Shown here: one piece after another, positions 1 to 6,712 of the stretch
Layout: each line of letters begins with the position of its first letter
Numbering within the stretch: position 1 is the stretch's first letter
Source of the DNA: JAENVU01 sp031430375
Lineage (GTDB): Bacteria > Actinomycetota > Acidimicrobiia > IMCC26256 > JAENVU01
Reading direction: 5' to 3'
Length of the DNA stretch: 30,123 bases
Assembly: GCA_031430375.1 (NCBI GenBank)
Contig: JANPBJ010000152.1
Location: 1 to 30,123, forward strand
Notes under the pieces: generated by a model
Database searches by the model: none
What the model was told of the DNA's origin: nothing
Seen by the model: only the letters and a program-made list of their open reading frames with translations
Translations under genes and position numbers: made by a program

Positions 1-682
1 GCGACTTCGAGAGGAGCACGCCGTTGCGGTTCACGATCTCGCGCTGGTGGGTGAAATAGATCGACGGGATGTCGAGCTTTTCGCGGGCGATGTATTGCCA
101 CACGTCCATCTCGGTCCAGTTGGAGATGGGGAACACCCGGATCTGCTCGCCCTTGCGAATGCGAGAGTTGTAGAGGTTCCAGAGTTCGGGCCGCTGATTC
201 TTCGGGTCCCACTGACCGAACTCATCGCGAAACGAAAACACCCGTTCCTTGGCCCGCGCCTTATCTTCATCTCGGCGGCCTCCACCAAACACCGCGTCGA
301 AGCCGTGCTCGGCAATCGCATCGAGGAGGGTCACGCTCTGCAACCGGTTTCGGGTGGCCTTGGGACCGGTGTCCTCGTGCACACGTCCTTCGTCGATCGA
401 CTTCTGGACCGATGCGACCACCAACGGAGTGCCGAGTTCTGCGGCCCGCCGATCCCGGTAGTCGAGTACCTCGTCGAAGTTGTGTCCGGTGTCGACGTGC
501 ATGAGTGGGAACGGGATGCGCGCCGGCCAAAAAGCCTTTTCGGCAAGCTTGAGCATCAACGCCGAGTCCTTGCCGCCGGAGAACAGCAGCACCGGCCGCT
601 CGAACTCGGCGGCGACCTCACGCATGATGTGAATTGACTCGGCCTCGAGTGCGTCGAGATGCGAGATGGTGGTGTCCGTCAC
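1..682 (-). CDS. cysD: Sulfate adenylyltransferase subunit 2 (CysD), 3' end cut by the window
   Basis: Small catalytic subunit of ATP sulfurylase, which makes adenylyl sulfate (APS) from ATP and sulfate in the cytoplasm together with the GTPase CysN. The first 227 residues are visible. The PP-loop ATP-binding motif SGGKDS is at about residues 35-40, followed by family segments HVDTGHNF, GGRRDEDKARAKER, FSFRDEFGQWDPK and FPISNWTE. The E. coli protein has about 302 residues, so about a quarter lies beyond the left edge, where cysN would be expected. The GTG start is chosen because a GGAGG sits about six bases upstream and the same frame is closed by a TGA about 46 bases further up. Its GTG overlaps the stop of a 25-codon ORF (GTGA). 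It is last in the visible leftward operon with the Rrf2 regulator and cysQ. Identity is secure; the exact N-terminus is less so because of a possible frameshift upstream. Confidence 0.93.
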   Translation of the reverse strand, partial: MTDTTISHLDALEAESIHIMREVAAEFERPVLLFSGGKDSALMLKLAEKAFWPARIPFPLMHVDTGHNFDEVLDYRDRRAAELGTPLVVASVQKSIDEGRVHEDTGPKATRNRLQSVTLLDAIAEHGFDAVFGGGRRDEDKARAKERVFSFRDEFGQWDPKNQRPELWNLYNSRIRKGEQIRVFPISNWTEMDVWQYIAREKLDIPSIYFTHQREIVNRNGVLLSKS

Positions 683-756
683 CAGGTCCTCCGGGTCGTA
701 CGGGAGCGGAAAGCGTACTCCCGCATAGGGGTTTCAATCACCAGCGGGCGAGTCAT
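679..756 (-). CDS. 25-codon micro-ORF (or frameshifted cysD leader) between cysQ and cysD
   Basis: This ATG ORF encodes 25 residues, starting MTRPLVIETPMREYAF and ending in RRTW. Its ATG overlaps the cysQ stop (ATGA) and its TGA overlaps the cysD GTG (GTGA), so it exactly bridges the two genes. Two readings fit. It may be a translational-coupling relay that carries ribosomes from cysQ to cysD. Or it may be the true cysD N-terminus broken by one missing base: adding one C to the CCCC run near 730-733 would fuse MTRPLVIETP to the natural-looking segment YAGVRFPLPYDPEDL and then to the cysD start, with no stop. I do not recognise the peptide. Confidence 0.35.
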   Translation of the reverse strand: MTRPLVIETPMREYAFRSRTTRRTW

Positions 757-1505
757 GAATACGCGGCGGCGCCACCGGCAGCCGCGATGGTGGCGATGAC
801 CGCCGCGGCGTACTCCGGACGACAGATCAGCAGGTCAGGAAGGGCGCGGTCGGCTGCGTTGTACACGAGCGGAGAGCCATCCAGGCGAGAGACGTGAAGT
901 CCGGCCGCGGCTGCGACGGCCACTGGTGCGGCCGAGTCCCACTGGTACTGCCCGCCGGCATGGGCATAGACATCCACTCGGCCCTGGAGAATGGCCATCG
1001 CCTTCGCGCCGGCCGAGCCCATCGGCACAAGTTCAGCGCAAAGCGCGGTTTCCAGCGCAGCCGTGATCGCCGGCGGGCGGGTGCGAGAGACCACGAGCCG
1101 CGGCGGCCCCTCTGGTCGCGGCGTCAATGACGGCTGCGGGCTGGTCGCGAACACCACGCCCTGGGCGGGAAGTGCCACCGCCCCCACATTCGCATCGCCA
1201 CGAGTGGAGAGGGCCACGTGGACGGCCCAGTCGTCGCGATCCCCTTCGCCGTACTCTCGGGTGCCGTCGAGCGGATCGACGATCCACACTCGCTCGTAGT
1301 TCAGACGGGCGAGGTCATCGGCGCTTTCCTCGGAAAGAATCGCGTCATCGGGGCGTGCCGCCTGGAGCCGGTCGAGAATCACCACATTGGCCCGGGCGTC
1401 GCCTGCGGCCTTGAGTTCGGTGGGATCTTTGATGGTGGGGCGCAGGGCCAACAACAGCGTGCCGGCCTCCTGGGCGATGGAAGCCGCGAGTTCGTGGTCG
1501 TTCAC
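753..1505 (-). CDS. cysQ: 3'(2'),5'-bisphosphate nucleotidase (CysQ, inositol monophosphatase fold)
   Basis: Cytoplasmic Mg-dependent phosphatase that converts 3'-phosphoadenosine 5'-phosphate (PAP) to AMP and may also act on PAPS, so controlling sulfonucleotide pools. The 250-residue protein carries the family's metal-binding signatures: SEES at about 58-61, DPLDGT at 77-82 and WDSAAP at 189-194. The length matches CysQ proteins (about 245-270). The GTG start is preferred over longer in-frame starts because it overlaps the stop codon of the upstream Rrf2 gene as GTGA, and the residues from VNDHELAASIAQEAG onward fit a typical N-terminal helix. It lies between the regulator and cysD in one leftward operon, which supports a role in sulfate assimilation rather than inositol phosphate metabolism. 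Confidence 0.9.
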   Translation of the reverse strand: MNDHELAASIAQEAGTLLLALRPTIKDPTELKAAGDARANVVILDRLQAARPDDAILSEESADDLARLNYERVWIVDPLDGTREYGEGDRDDWAVHVALSTRGDANVGAVALPAQGVVFATSPQPSLTPRPEGPPRLVVSRTRPPAITAALETALCAELVPMGSAGAKAMAILQGRVDVYAHAGGQYQWDSAAPVAVAAAAGLHVSRLDGSPLVYNAADRALPDLLICRPEYAAAVIATIAAAGGAAAYS

Positions 1506-1960
1506 CGACGGATCCTGGCTTCGGGGGTGGCCGCCAACTTCTCGACCTTGGCCGGAAGTTTGCCGGACGCAAGATCGGCGAGTGTCACACGCTCGAGGAC
1601 GTCCCGCAGACTGGCCCGCACCGCGATCCACACATCAGCCAGGCGGGCGGCTGGACCGAGGTAGGAGACCTTCTCGGGTGCATCTCCGTGGACCGCGGCG
1701 AGCGGTCCGTCGACCGCGCGGATGATGTCGGCCACAGTGACTTCGCTCGCGGGTAGGGCAAGGAAGTAACCACCGACCGCACCGCGACGTGACTGGACGA
1801 TTCCCGCCGTGCGCAACAGCCCGAGGATGTTTTCACAGAAAGCGAGGGGGGCATCCTGGGCTCGGGCAAGGACCTCGCCCGTGATCGGTGTGCCCGGAAC
1901 GGCGGCGGCCAGCTCGGCGCCGAGCCTCACCGCGTAGTCCGCCTTGGCCGAGATGCGCAC
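1502..1960 (-). CDS. Rrf2-family transcriptional regulator, CymR-like (no Fe-S cysteines)
   Basis: A 152-residue winged-helix repressor of the Rrf2 family. The N-terminal helix (RISAKADYAVR), the recognition-helix region (about 28-57) and the wing segment RRGAVGGYFLA (58-68) are typical. The only cysteine is C42, in the DNA-binding domain. The three-cysteine cluster that binds Fe-S in IscR and NsrR (near residues 90-106) is absent. In Rrf2 families the clusterless type includes CymR, which controls cysteine and sulfur metabolism with cysteine synthase, and the downstream cysQ and cysD fit that role. The GTG start sits six bases after a TAGCGT -10 box with no Shine-Dalgarno, suggesting a leaderless transcript. 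It is the first gene of the operon. The sulfur role is inferred from context. Confidence 0.88.
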   Translation of the reverse strand: MRISAKADYAVRLGAELAAAVPGTPITGEVLARAQDAPLAFCENILGLLRTAGIVQSRRGAVGGYFLALPASEVTVADIIRAVDGPLAAVHGDAPEKVSYLGPAARLADVWIAVRASLRDVLERVTLADLASGKLPAKVEKLAATPEARIRR

Positions 1961-2096
1961 AGGGGCACGCTAGCCGGGTGGATCAGTTTGCTAACCCAAA
2001 TCGATAATCGCTACCAAGATGCTCCACTTCGTGACCGAAGGGGGCCAGACACCATCGTGCTCTGACTACGGTGACGCCCGAACCTGGGGGTACCGC
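1961..2096. other. Divergent intergenic region between rrf2 and the enoyl-CoA hydratase gene
   Basis: This 136-base region holds the leftward TAGCGT box. For the rightward operon it holds a possible -10, TACGGT at 2067-2072, and a G-rich ribosome-binding site (GGGGG, 2086-2090) before the ATG at 2097. A short inverted repeat TTCG-TGAC-CGAA lies near 2033-2044, and AT-richer sequence with GATAAT lies at 2003-2008. Any of these could be operator or promoter parts, but none is decisive. An in-frame ATG at 2019 would extend the rightward protein by 26 residues of low-complexity sequence and is not favoured. Confidence 0.3.
1967..1972 (-). promoter_or_regulatory. Putative -10 box (TAGCGT) for leaderless rrf2-cysQ-cysD mRNA
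   Basis: TAGCGT on the minus strand matches the actinobacterial TANNNT -10 pattern and lies exactly six bases before the GTG start at 1960, which places the expected transcription start on the start codon. No ribosome-binding site lies between them. No convincing -35 is visible. Confidence 0.5.
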
Positions 2097-2906
2097 ATGG
2101 CGATTCATTACGAGCTCGACGGTGAACACATCGTGCTGATCACGATCGATCGGCCCGAGGCGCGCAACTCCGCGGACCTCGAACACTTCAAGGCACTGCG
2201 CGTGGCGTGGGATCGTTTCGACGCGGATCCCGATGCGTGGGTCGCGATCATCACCGGTGTCGATGACGCGTTCTTCACCGGCGCCGACCTCAAGACCTAT
2301 GTGCCCGCGATCACCGCGCTCAGCACGCGGATCGCGGCGGAGGGCCTGACCGAGGTGGACGGGTACCGTCTCGACGACGGCACCCGGGCCGTGCTGCGAG
2401 GTGCCAAGATTTGGAAGCCGATCATCGCGGCGGTGAACGGCTATTGCACGGCCGGTGGTATGGAAATGCTGGGCGGGGTGGATATTCGCGTCGCGTGTCC
2501 GGAGGCCCAGTTCGCGGTCATGGAACCCAAGCGAGGGCTGTTCGCCGGTGGGGGAACCACGGTCAGGTTGCCCCGGCAGATCCCGTTCCCCCACGCCATG
2601 GAGTTCTTGCTGTGCGCGGATCTCGTGTCCGCGGAGCGCGCCTTGCAGATGGGACTCCTGAACGCAATCGTGCCCCGAGACGACCTCCTCGACGCGGCGT
2701 ACGCCTATGCGCGTCGGATCACCGCGAACGCGCCGCTGGCCGTGCAGGCCACAAAGCGCAGCGTATGGGAGGGGCTCGGAATGAATCTCAGAGACGCCTA
2801 CCGCAACGAGTCCGCCTTGGCCTCCGCGATCTTCAAGACCGACGACGCCAAGGAGGGTCCCCTCGCGTTTGTGGAGAAACGTCCGCCGCGTTGGGCCGCC
2901 CGCTAA
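2097..2906 (+). CDS. Enoyl-CoA hydratase/isomerase (crotonase) family protein
   Basis: A 269-residue crotonase-fold enzyme that probably hydrates a 2-enoyl-CoA. The oxyanion-hole segment FFTGADLK is at 59-66 and GYCTAGGMEM at 115-124. The two catalytic glutamates of hydratases are both present and correctly spaced: E123 in GGME and E143 in VMEP. The C-terminus has the family's Lys-rich helix, KRSVWEGLGM. ATG 2097 is chosen because it has a G-rich ribosome-binding site and starts directly with the first beta strand (AIHYELDGEHIVLITIDRP). Its TAA overlaps the ATG of the thiolase-like gene (TAATG), so it is the first gene of a three-gene operon. Hydratase activity is likely; the acyl chain it uses is unknown. 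Confidence 0.88.
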   Translation: MAIHYELDGEHIVLITIDRPEARNSADLEHFKALRVAWDRFDADPDAWVAIITGVDDAFFTGADLKTYVPAITALSTRIAAEGLTEVDGYRLDDGTRAVLRGAKIWKPIIAAVNGYCTAGGMEMLGGVDIRVACPEAQFAVMEPKRGLFAGGGTTVRLPRQIPFPHAMEFLLCADLVSAERALQMGLLNAIVPRDDLLDAAYAYARRITANAPLAVQATKRSVWEGLGMNLRDAYRNESALASAIFKTDDAKEGPLAFVEKRPPRWAAR

Positions 2907-4399
2907 TGCCGGACCCTCGGACACCGTGTGTGGTCGGTGTCGGTTCGCGGACGTGGCATCCCAACACAACCGGAGCAGCCGGCGCACCGGAACCATTGGA
3001 GATGTGGGAACTCGTGACCCGAGCGGCCGAGGCGGACGCCGGAGTTGCGCTCCTCGACCAACTGGATTCGATCGACATCGTGTACTGCCAGACCTGGCAG
3101 TACGACGCTCCGGTCGACCGGCTGTGCGACCAACTCGGGATCGCGCCGCGGCGGCGGGTCTACTCGGGGATCGGGGGAACGACCCCGCAGGTACTGGTGC
3201 AAGAGGCAGCGGCGCGGATTGTCCGCGGCGAACTCGACGTCGCCTTGGTGGTGGGAGCTGAAGCGCTCGACACGCAGCGCCGCTTCCGGAAGGCCGGTGA
3301 GCGTTATCCCTATTCCTTCAAGCCGCCGGAGAAGTCCAGCTTCCCGTGGGAGGCACCGTTTCATCCGGCCGAGGTGGCTCACGACGTCTTCCAGGCGTGG
3401 CTGACGTTTGCGTTGTTCGACAACGCCCGGCGAGCATGGCTCGGTACAGATCTCGCCGCCTATCGCCAGGCATTGGGTTCGCAATGGCACCGGTTCACGC
3501 AGGTCGCGGCGCGGAACCCCGAGGCATGGTTCCCCCTCGAGCGGACCGCGGAGGAGATCATCACGCCGACTCCCGCCAACCGGCTCGTCGGGTACCCGTA
3601 CACGAAGTACATGATCTCGATCATGGACGTGGACATGGCGGCAGCCGTTGTCCTCATGAGCGACGAGCGCGCCAACGCGCTCGGGATCGTTCAAGAACAG
3701 CGCGTCTACCTCCGCGGGTGGCACTACGCCACGGATCCGATCTACGTCGCAGCACATCCCGACCTTGCGAGTTCACCCGCGATGTGCGAGGTCACAACGA
3801 AGGCGCTTGGTTCCGCGGGTGTCGGCATCGATGACGTTGCCCACCTCGATCTGTACTCCTGCTTCGGGTCATCGGTGAACTTCATGCGTGATGCGCTCCG
3901 CATTGGTGCCACCGACGTCCGCCCGCTCACGGTGACCGGCGGTTTGCCGTACCACGGTGGTGCCGGCAGCGATTACCTCACCCATGCCATCGCGGAGATG
4001 GTGCGCGTCCTGCGAGTGGAGCCGGGTGCCTACGGGCTCGTCACCGGAGTGGGGATGCACATGACCAAACATGTGGCGGGGGTCTATTGCTCCAATCCGG
4101 GACCGATACCGTCGCCCGATGATTCGGTGACACCAACCCCAGCTGCCGCGGCGACCGTTGCGATTGTGGATCGCTATGAAGGTGAGGCAGCGGTCGCTGC
4201 ATACTCCGTGGTCCACGGCCCCGACGGCACACCGGAATGGGGTCTGGCGGTCTGTGATGTCCCGGGCGGTGGGCGTTGCTATGCCCGCATTGAGCTACCG
4301 GAGCTCCTGATCGAGGCGGAGACGGTGGAGTGGGTAGGCCGAACGGTCAGGATACGGTCGAGTGCGGAACGCGACGACCTCAACTTGGTGGAGGCGTAA
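2906..4399 (+). CDS. Thiolase-like protein type 1 (TLP1; annotated acetyl-CoA acetyltransferase)
   Basis: A 497-residue thiolase-fold protein with an extra C-terminal domain (about 410-497), matching the actinobacterial TLP1 group. Family hallmarks are LDLYSCFGSSV (314-324) and GGLPYHGGAGSDYLTHAIAEM (345-365), in place of the classical NEAF and GHPxGxxG thiolase motifs. At the position of the nucleophilic cysteine the sequence reads RVYSGIGGTTPQ (84-95), with no cysteine, so ordinary thiolysis by a Cys nucleophile is unlikely. Related Cys-less thiolase homologues act as aldolases in steroid side-chain breakdown, but those need a DUF35 partner, which I do not see here. It is coupled by TAATG on both sides, to the crotonase and to the P450. 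The fold is clear; the reaction is unknown. Confidence 0.82.
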   Translation: MPDPRTPCVVGVGSRTWHPNTTGAAGAPEPLEMWELVTRAAEADAGVALLDQLDSIDIVYCQTWQYDAPVDRLCDQLGIAPRRRVYSGIGGTTPQVLVQEAAARIVRGELDVALVVGAEALDTQRRFRKAGERYPYSFKPPEKSSFPWEAPFHPAEVAHDVFQAWLTFALFDNARRAWLGTDLAAYRQALGSQWHRFTQVAARNPEAWFPLERTAEEIITPTPANRLVGYPYTKYMISIMDVDMAAAVVLMSDERANALGIVQEQRVYLRGWHYATDPIYVAAHPDLASSPAMCEVTTKALGSAGVGIDDVAHLDLYSCFGSSVNFMRDALRIGATDVRPLTVTGGLPYHGGAGSDYLTHAIAEMVRVLRVEPGAYGLVTGVGMHMTKHVAGVYCSNPGPIPSPDDSVTPTPAAAATVAIVDRYEGEAAVAAYSVVHGPDGTPEWGLAVCDVPGGGRCYARIELPELLIEAETVEWVGRTVRIRSSAERDDLNLVEA

Positions 4400-5559
4400 T
4401 GGAGTTCGACCCGTACTCAGACATCTTCTTCGACGATCCGTACGACCTCTACCGAGAGCTGCGTGACGACGCACCGGTGTATCGCAACGATCACTACGGG
4501 TTCTGGGCGCTTTCCCGCTACGACGACGTTGTCAGCGCGCACCGAGATTGGCAGACCTTCACGAGCACCCATGGCATCACGATCGACATGCTGACGGCTT
4601 CCAACGCACAGGCGATGGCCCAGGGTTCGATCATCTTCATGGATCCCCCGGACCACGATCGAATGCGCGGCTTGGTGAGCCGAGTGTTCACGCCGAAGGC
4701 CGTCGCCGCGCTCGAGCCGATGATTCGCGGGTTGGTCAACCACGCGCTCGACGCGCTGGACGGCCCCGACTTCGATCTTGTCGCGGACTTCTCTGCTCCG
4801 TTCCCGGTCGAAGTGATCTCGGAGATTCTCGGGGTGCCGAAAGCCGATCGTCAACAGATCCGCCACTGGACCGATGCGCTGTTGCACCGCGAGCCGGGAA
4901 ACCCCAAGCCGACCCAAGCCGGGATGGAAGCGATGCTCCACCAAGTGGGGTATCTCTACGACCTCGCCGCCGAGAAACGGCGTCACCCCACCGCCGACAT
5001 GTTCAGCGCGCTGATCGAGACCGGCCTGTCCGACGTTGAGGTTGCCGGCTTCGGTGGTCTTCTGGCAGCCGCGGGCAGCGAGACCGTCACAAAACTCATC
5101 GGGAACGGTGTGGTGTTGTTCTCCCGCAACCCTGATGAGTGGGCGAAGGTCCGGGACGACCGCTCATTGTTGGTACCGGCGGTCGAGGAGATTCTCCGTT
5201 ACTGGGCGCCGTCGCAGTATCAGGGTCGGTGGAGCACCGCCGAGACCACGTGGCACGGCGTAACGATTCCGGCCGAACAGCCGGTGCTGCTGCTCACCGG
5301 CGCCGCCAATCGCGACGAACGCGCGTATCCCGACCCCGATCGCTTCGACGTGACCCGTCCGCTGAAGTTGAACGTGGGTTTCGGCCACGGAATCCACACG
5401 TGTCTCGGTGCGGCGCTGGCGCGGCTCGAAAGCCGGATCGCGTTCGATGAGATCGCAAACCGTTGGCCGCACTATCAGGTGGACGAATCGGGATGCCGCC
5501 GAGTTCACATGAGCAACGTGGCGGGCTACTCCAACGTCCCTGTCCGCATCGCACCCTAG
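4399..5559 (+). CDS. Cytochrome P450
   Basis: A soluble 386-residue class I bacterial P450, a haem-thiolate monooxygenase that needs a ferredoxin and reductase. The oxygen-binding I-helix segment LLAAAGSETVT spans 221-231, and ExxR is E264-R267. The haem loop FGHGIHTCLG is at 328-337 with C335 as axial ligand. MDPPDHDRMR (81-90) is the conserved C-helix region. There is no signal or anchor, as usual for actinobacterial P450s. The start overlaps the upstream stop (TAATG). No ferredoxin is adjacent in this operon; the closest ferredoxin-like protein is the delta subunit at 8700-8939 on the opposite strand. The 3' end overlaps the convergent acyl-CoA dehydrogenase gene by four bases. The company of acyl-CoA enzymes hints at hydroxylation of a lipid, terpenoid or steroid-like acid, which is an inference. 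Confidence 0.93.
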   Translation: MEFDPYSDIFFDDPYDLYRELRDDAPVYRNDHYGFWALSRYDDVVSAHRDWQTFTSTHGITIDMLTASNAQAMAQGSIIFMDPPDHDRMRGLVSRVFTPKAVAALEPMIRGLVNHALDALDGPDFDLVADFSAPFPVEVISEILGVPKADRQQIRHWTDALLHREPGNPKPTQAGMEAMLHQVGYLYDLAAEKRRHPTADMFSALIETGLSDVEVAGFGGLLAAAGSETVTKLIGNGVVLFSRNPDEWAKVRDDRSLLVPAVEEILRYWAPSQYQGRWSTAETTWHGVTIPAEQPVLLLTGAANRDERAYPDPDRFDVTRPLKLNVGFGHGIHTCLGAALARLESRIAFDEIANRWPHYQVDESGCRRVHMSNVAGYSNVPVRIAP

Positions 5560-6704
5560 GAACGGGGGAGACCCAGGACGCGTTGGGCAAGAATGTTCTT
5601 GTTCACCTGCGTGGTGCCTCCCGCGATCGTGAGCGCGCGCATGTACACGCGGTCGCGTCCCCACGCTCCCGTGTTGGCGTCGGGACCCAACACGTTGCCG
5701 GCCACTTCGCCGAGGCGTTGTTCGGCTTCGCTCCACACCAACTTGGCGATCGATCCCTCCGGGCCCATGGCGCGCCCGTGAATCGCGCCGGAAATCGCGC
5801 GGTCGCTTACCAACTTCAAGAGTTCGCCCTCGAGGTACAACGCGGCGAGGTCTTGGCGGTTCACTGGGTCGTCAGTCGCGCCAACGGCCTTCGCGTCGTC
5901 GATGAGGCGACGAATCTTGGCGCGCAGTCCGAGGTGCAGGTTGGCGACGGTGCCCCGTTCGTAGGCGAGTGTGGTCATGGCCACGCGCCAGCCGTCATTG
6001 CGCGGACCGAGTAGCGCCTCGGCGGGGACAAGTACGTCGGTGAAGAAGATCTCGTTGAACTCGCGCTCGCCGGTAATGGTCACGAGCGGGCGAACTTCCA
6101 CGCCGGGCAACGTCATGTCCACCAAGAGGCATGAGATGCCCCTGTGCTTCGGGGCATCCGGATCGGTGCGCACCAGGAGTTCACACCAGTTGGCCAGGTG
6201 ACCCAACGTGTTCCAGGTCTTCTGGCCGTTGATCACGAAATGGTCACCGTCGATGGTTGCTGTGCACTGAAGCGAAGCCAGATCGCTGCCGGCATTCGGC
6301 TCGGAGAACCCTTGGCACCAGATGTCGTCTCCACGAAGCATGCGGGGGAGGAACTGGCGCTTCTGTTCGTCGGTACCGAACTCGATGATCGCCGGTGCAA
6401 TGTTGGACAAGCCGAGTGGGTTGAGCGTCCCCGGAGCGCCGGACCGATGCATCTCCTCGGCAAACACCACCTGCTCCATCGTTCCCGCACCGCGTCCGCC
6501 GTACTCGGGTGGCCAGGAGATGGCCGCGAAGCGGGCGTCCGCGAGTTTCCGGTTCCACGCGCGCATCGAGGCGAGACGCTCCGCGTCCATCTCCATCGAG
6601 AAACCCAGGCCCTCGGCTCGGAACTCGTCGGTGTAGTGCTCGTCGAGCCACGAGCGGAACTCGGCTCGGAACGCCTCGGCTTCTGGGGGATAGGTGAAGT
6701 CCAT
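5556..6704 (-). CDS. Acyl-CoA dehydrogenase
   Basis: A 382-residue FAD flavoenzyme that introduces an alpha-beta double bond into an acyl-CoA. Visible are WCQGFSEPNAGSDLAS (129-144) and the FAD segment INGQKTWNT (158-166). At the C-terminal motif, where short- and medium-chain enzymes have the catalytic Glu before GT, this protein reads TIAGGTTQVNKN, so that Glu is absent. A glutamate in LAYERG (E249) falls where the helix-G catalytic base of long-chain and isovaleryl-CoA dehydrogenases lies and may serve instead. It is last in the leftward operon, eight bases after the ferredoxin-oxidoreductase beta gene. One possible coupling is that the oxidoreductase makes a branched acyl-CoA that this enzyme desaturates. 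Substrate unproven. Confidence 0.9.
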   Translation of the reverse strand: MDFTYPPEAEAFRAEFRSWLDEHYTDEFRAEGLGFSMEMDAERLASMRAWNRKLADARFAAISWPPEYGGRGAGTMEQVVFAEEMHRSGAPGTLNPLGLSNIAPAIIEFGTDEQKRQFLPRMLRGDDIWCQGFSEPNAGSDLASLQCTATIDGDHFVINGQKTWNTLGHLANWCELLVRTDPDAPKHRGISCLLVDMTLPGVEVRPLVTITGEREFNEIFFTDVLVPAEALLGPRNDGWRVAMTTLAYERGTVANLHLGLRAKIRRLIDDAKAVGATDDPVNRQDLAALYLEGELLKLVSDRAISGAIHGRAMGPEGSIAKLVWSEAEQRLGEVAGNVLGPDANTGAWGRDRVYMRALTIAGGTTQVNKNILAQRVLGLPRS

Positions 6705-6712
6705 CGGGCGAT

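Noticed and set aside
731..744. GTTTCAATCACCAG resembling the start of some CRISPR repeats
   Set aside because: A single occurrence with no repeat-spacer periodicity and no cas genes; it lies in the cysQ-cysD junction.
1983..2996. A 337-codon minus-strand frame opposite the enoyl-CoA hydratase gene
   Set aside because: Composition is typical of an antisense shadow, and the plus strand encodes a complete crotonase with catalytic residues.
2903..3757. A 284-codon minus-strand frame opposite the TLP1 gene
   Set aside because: It shadows a gene with family motifs; no domain or start signal supports it.
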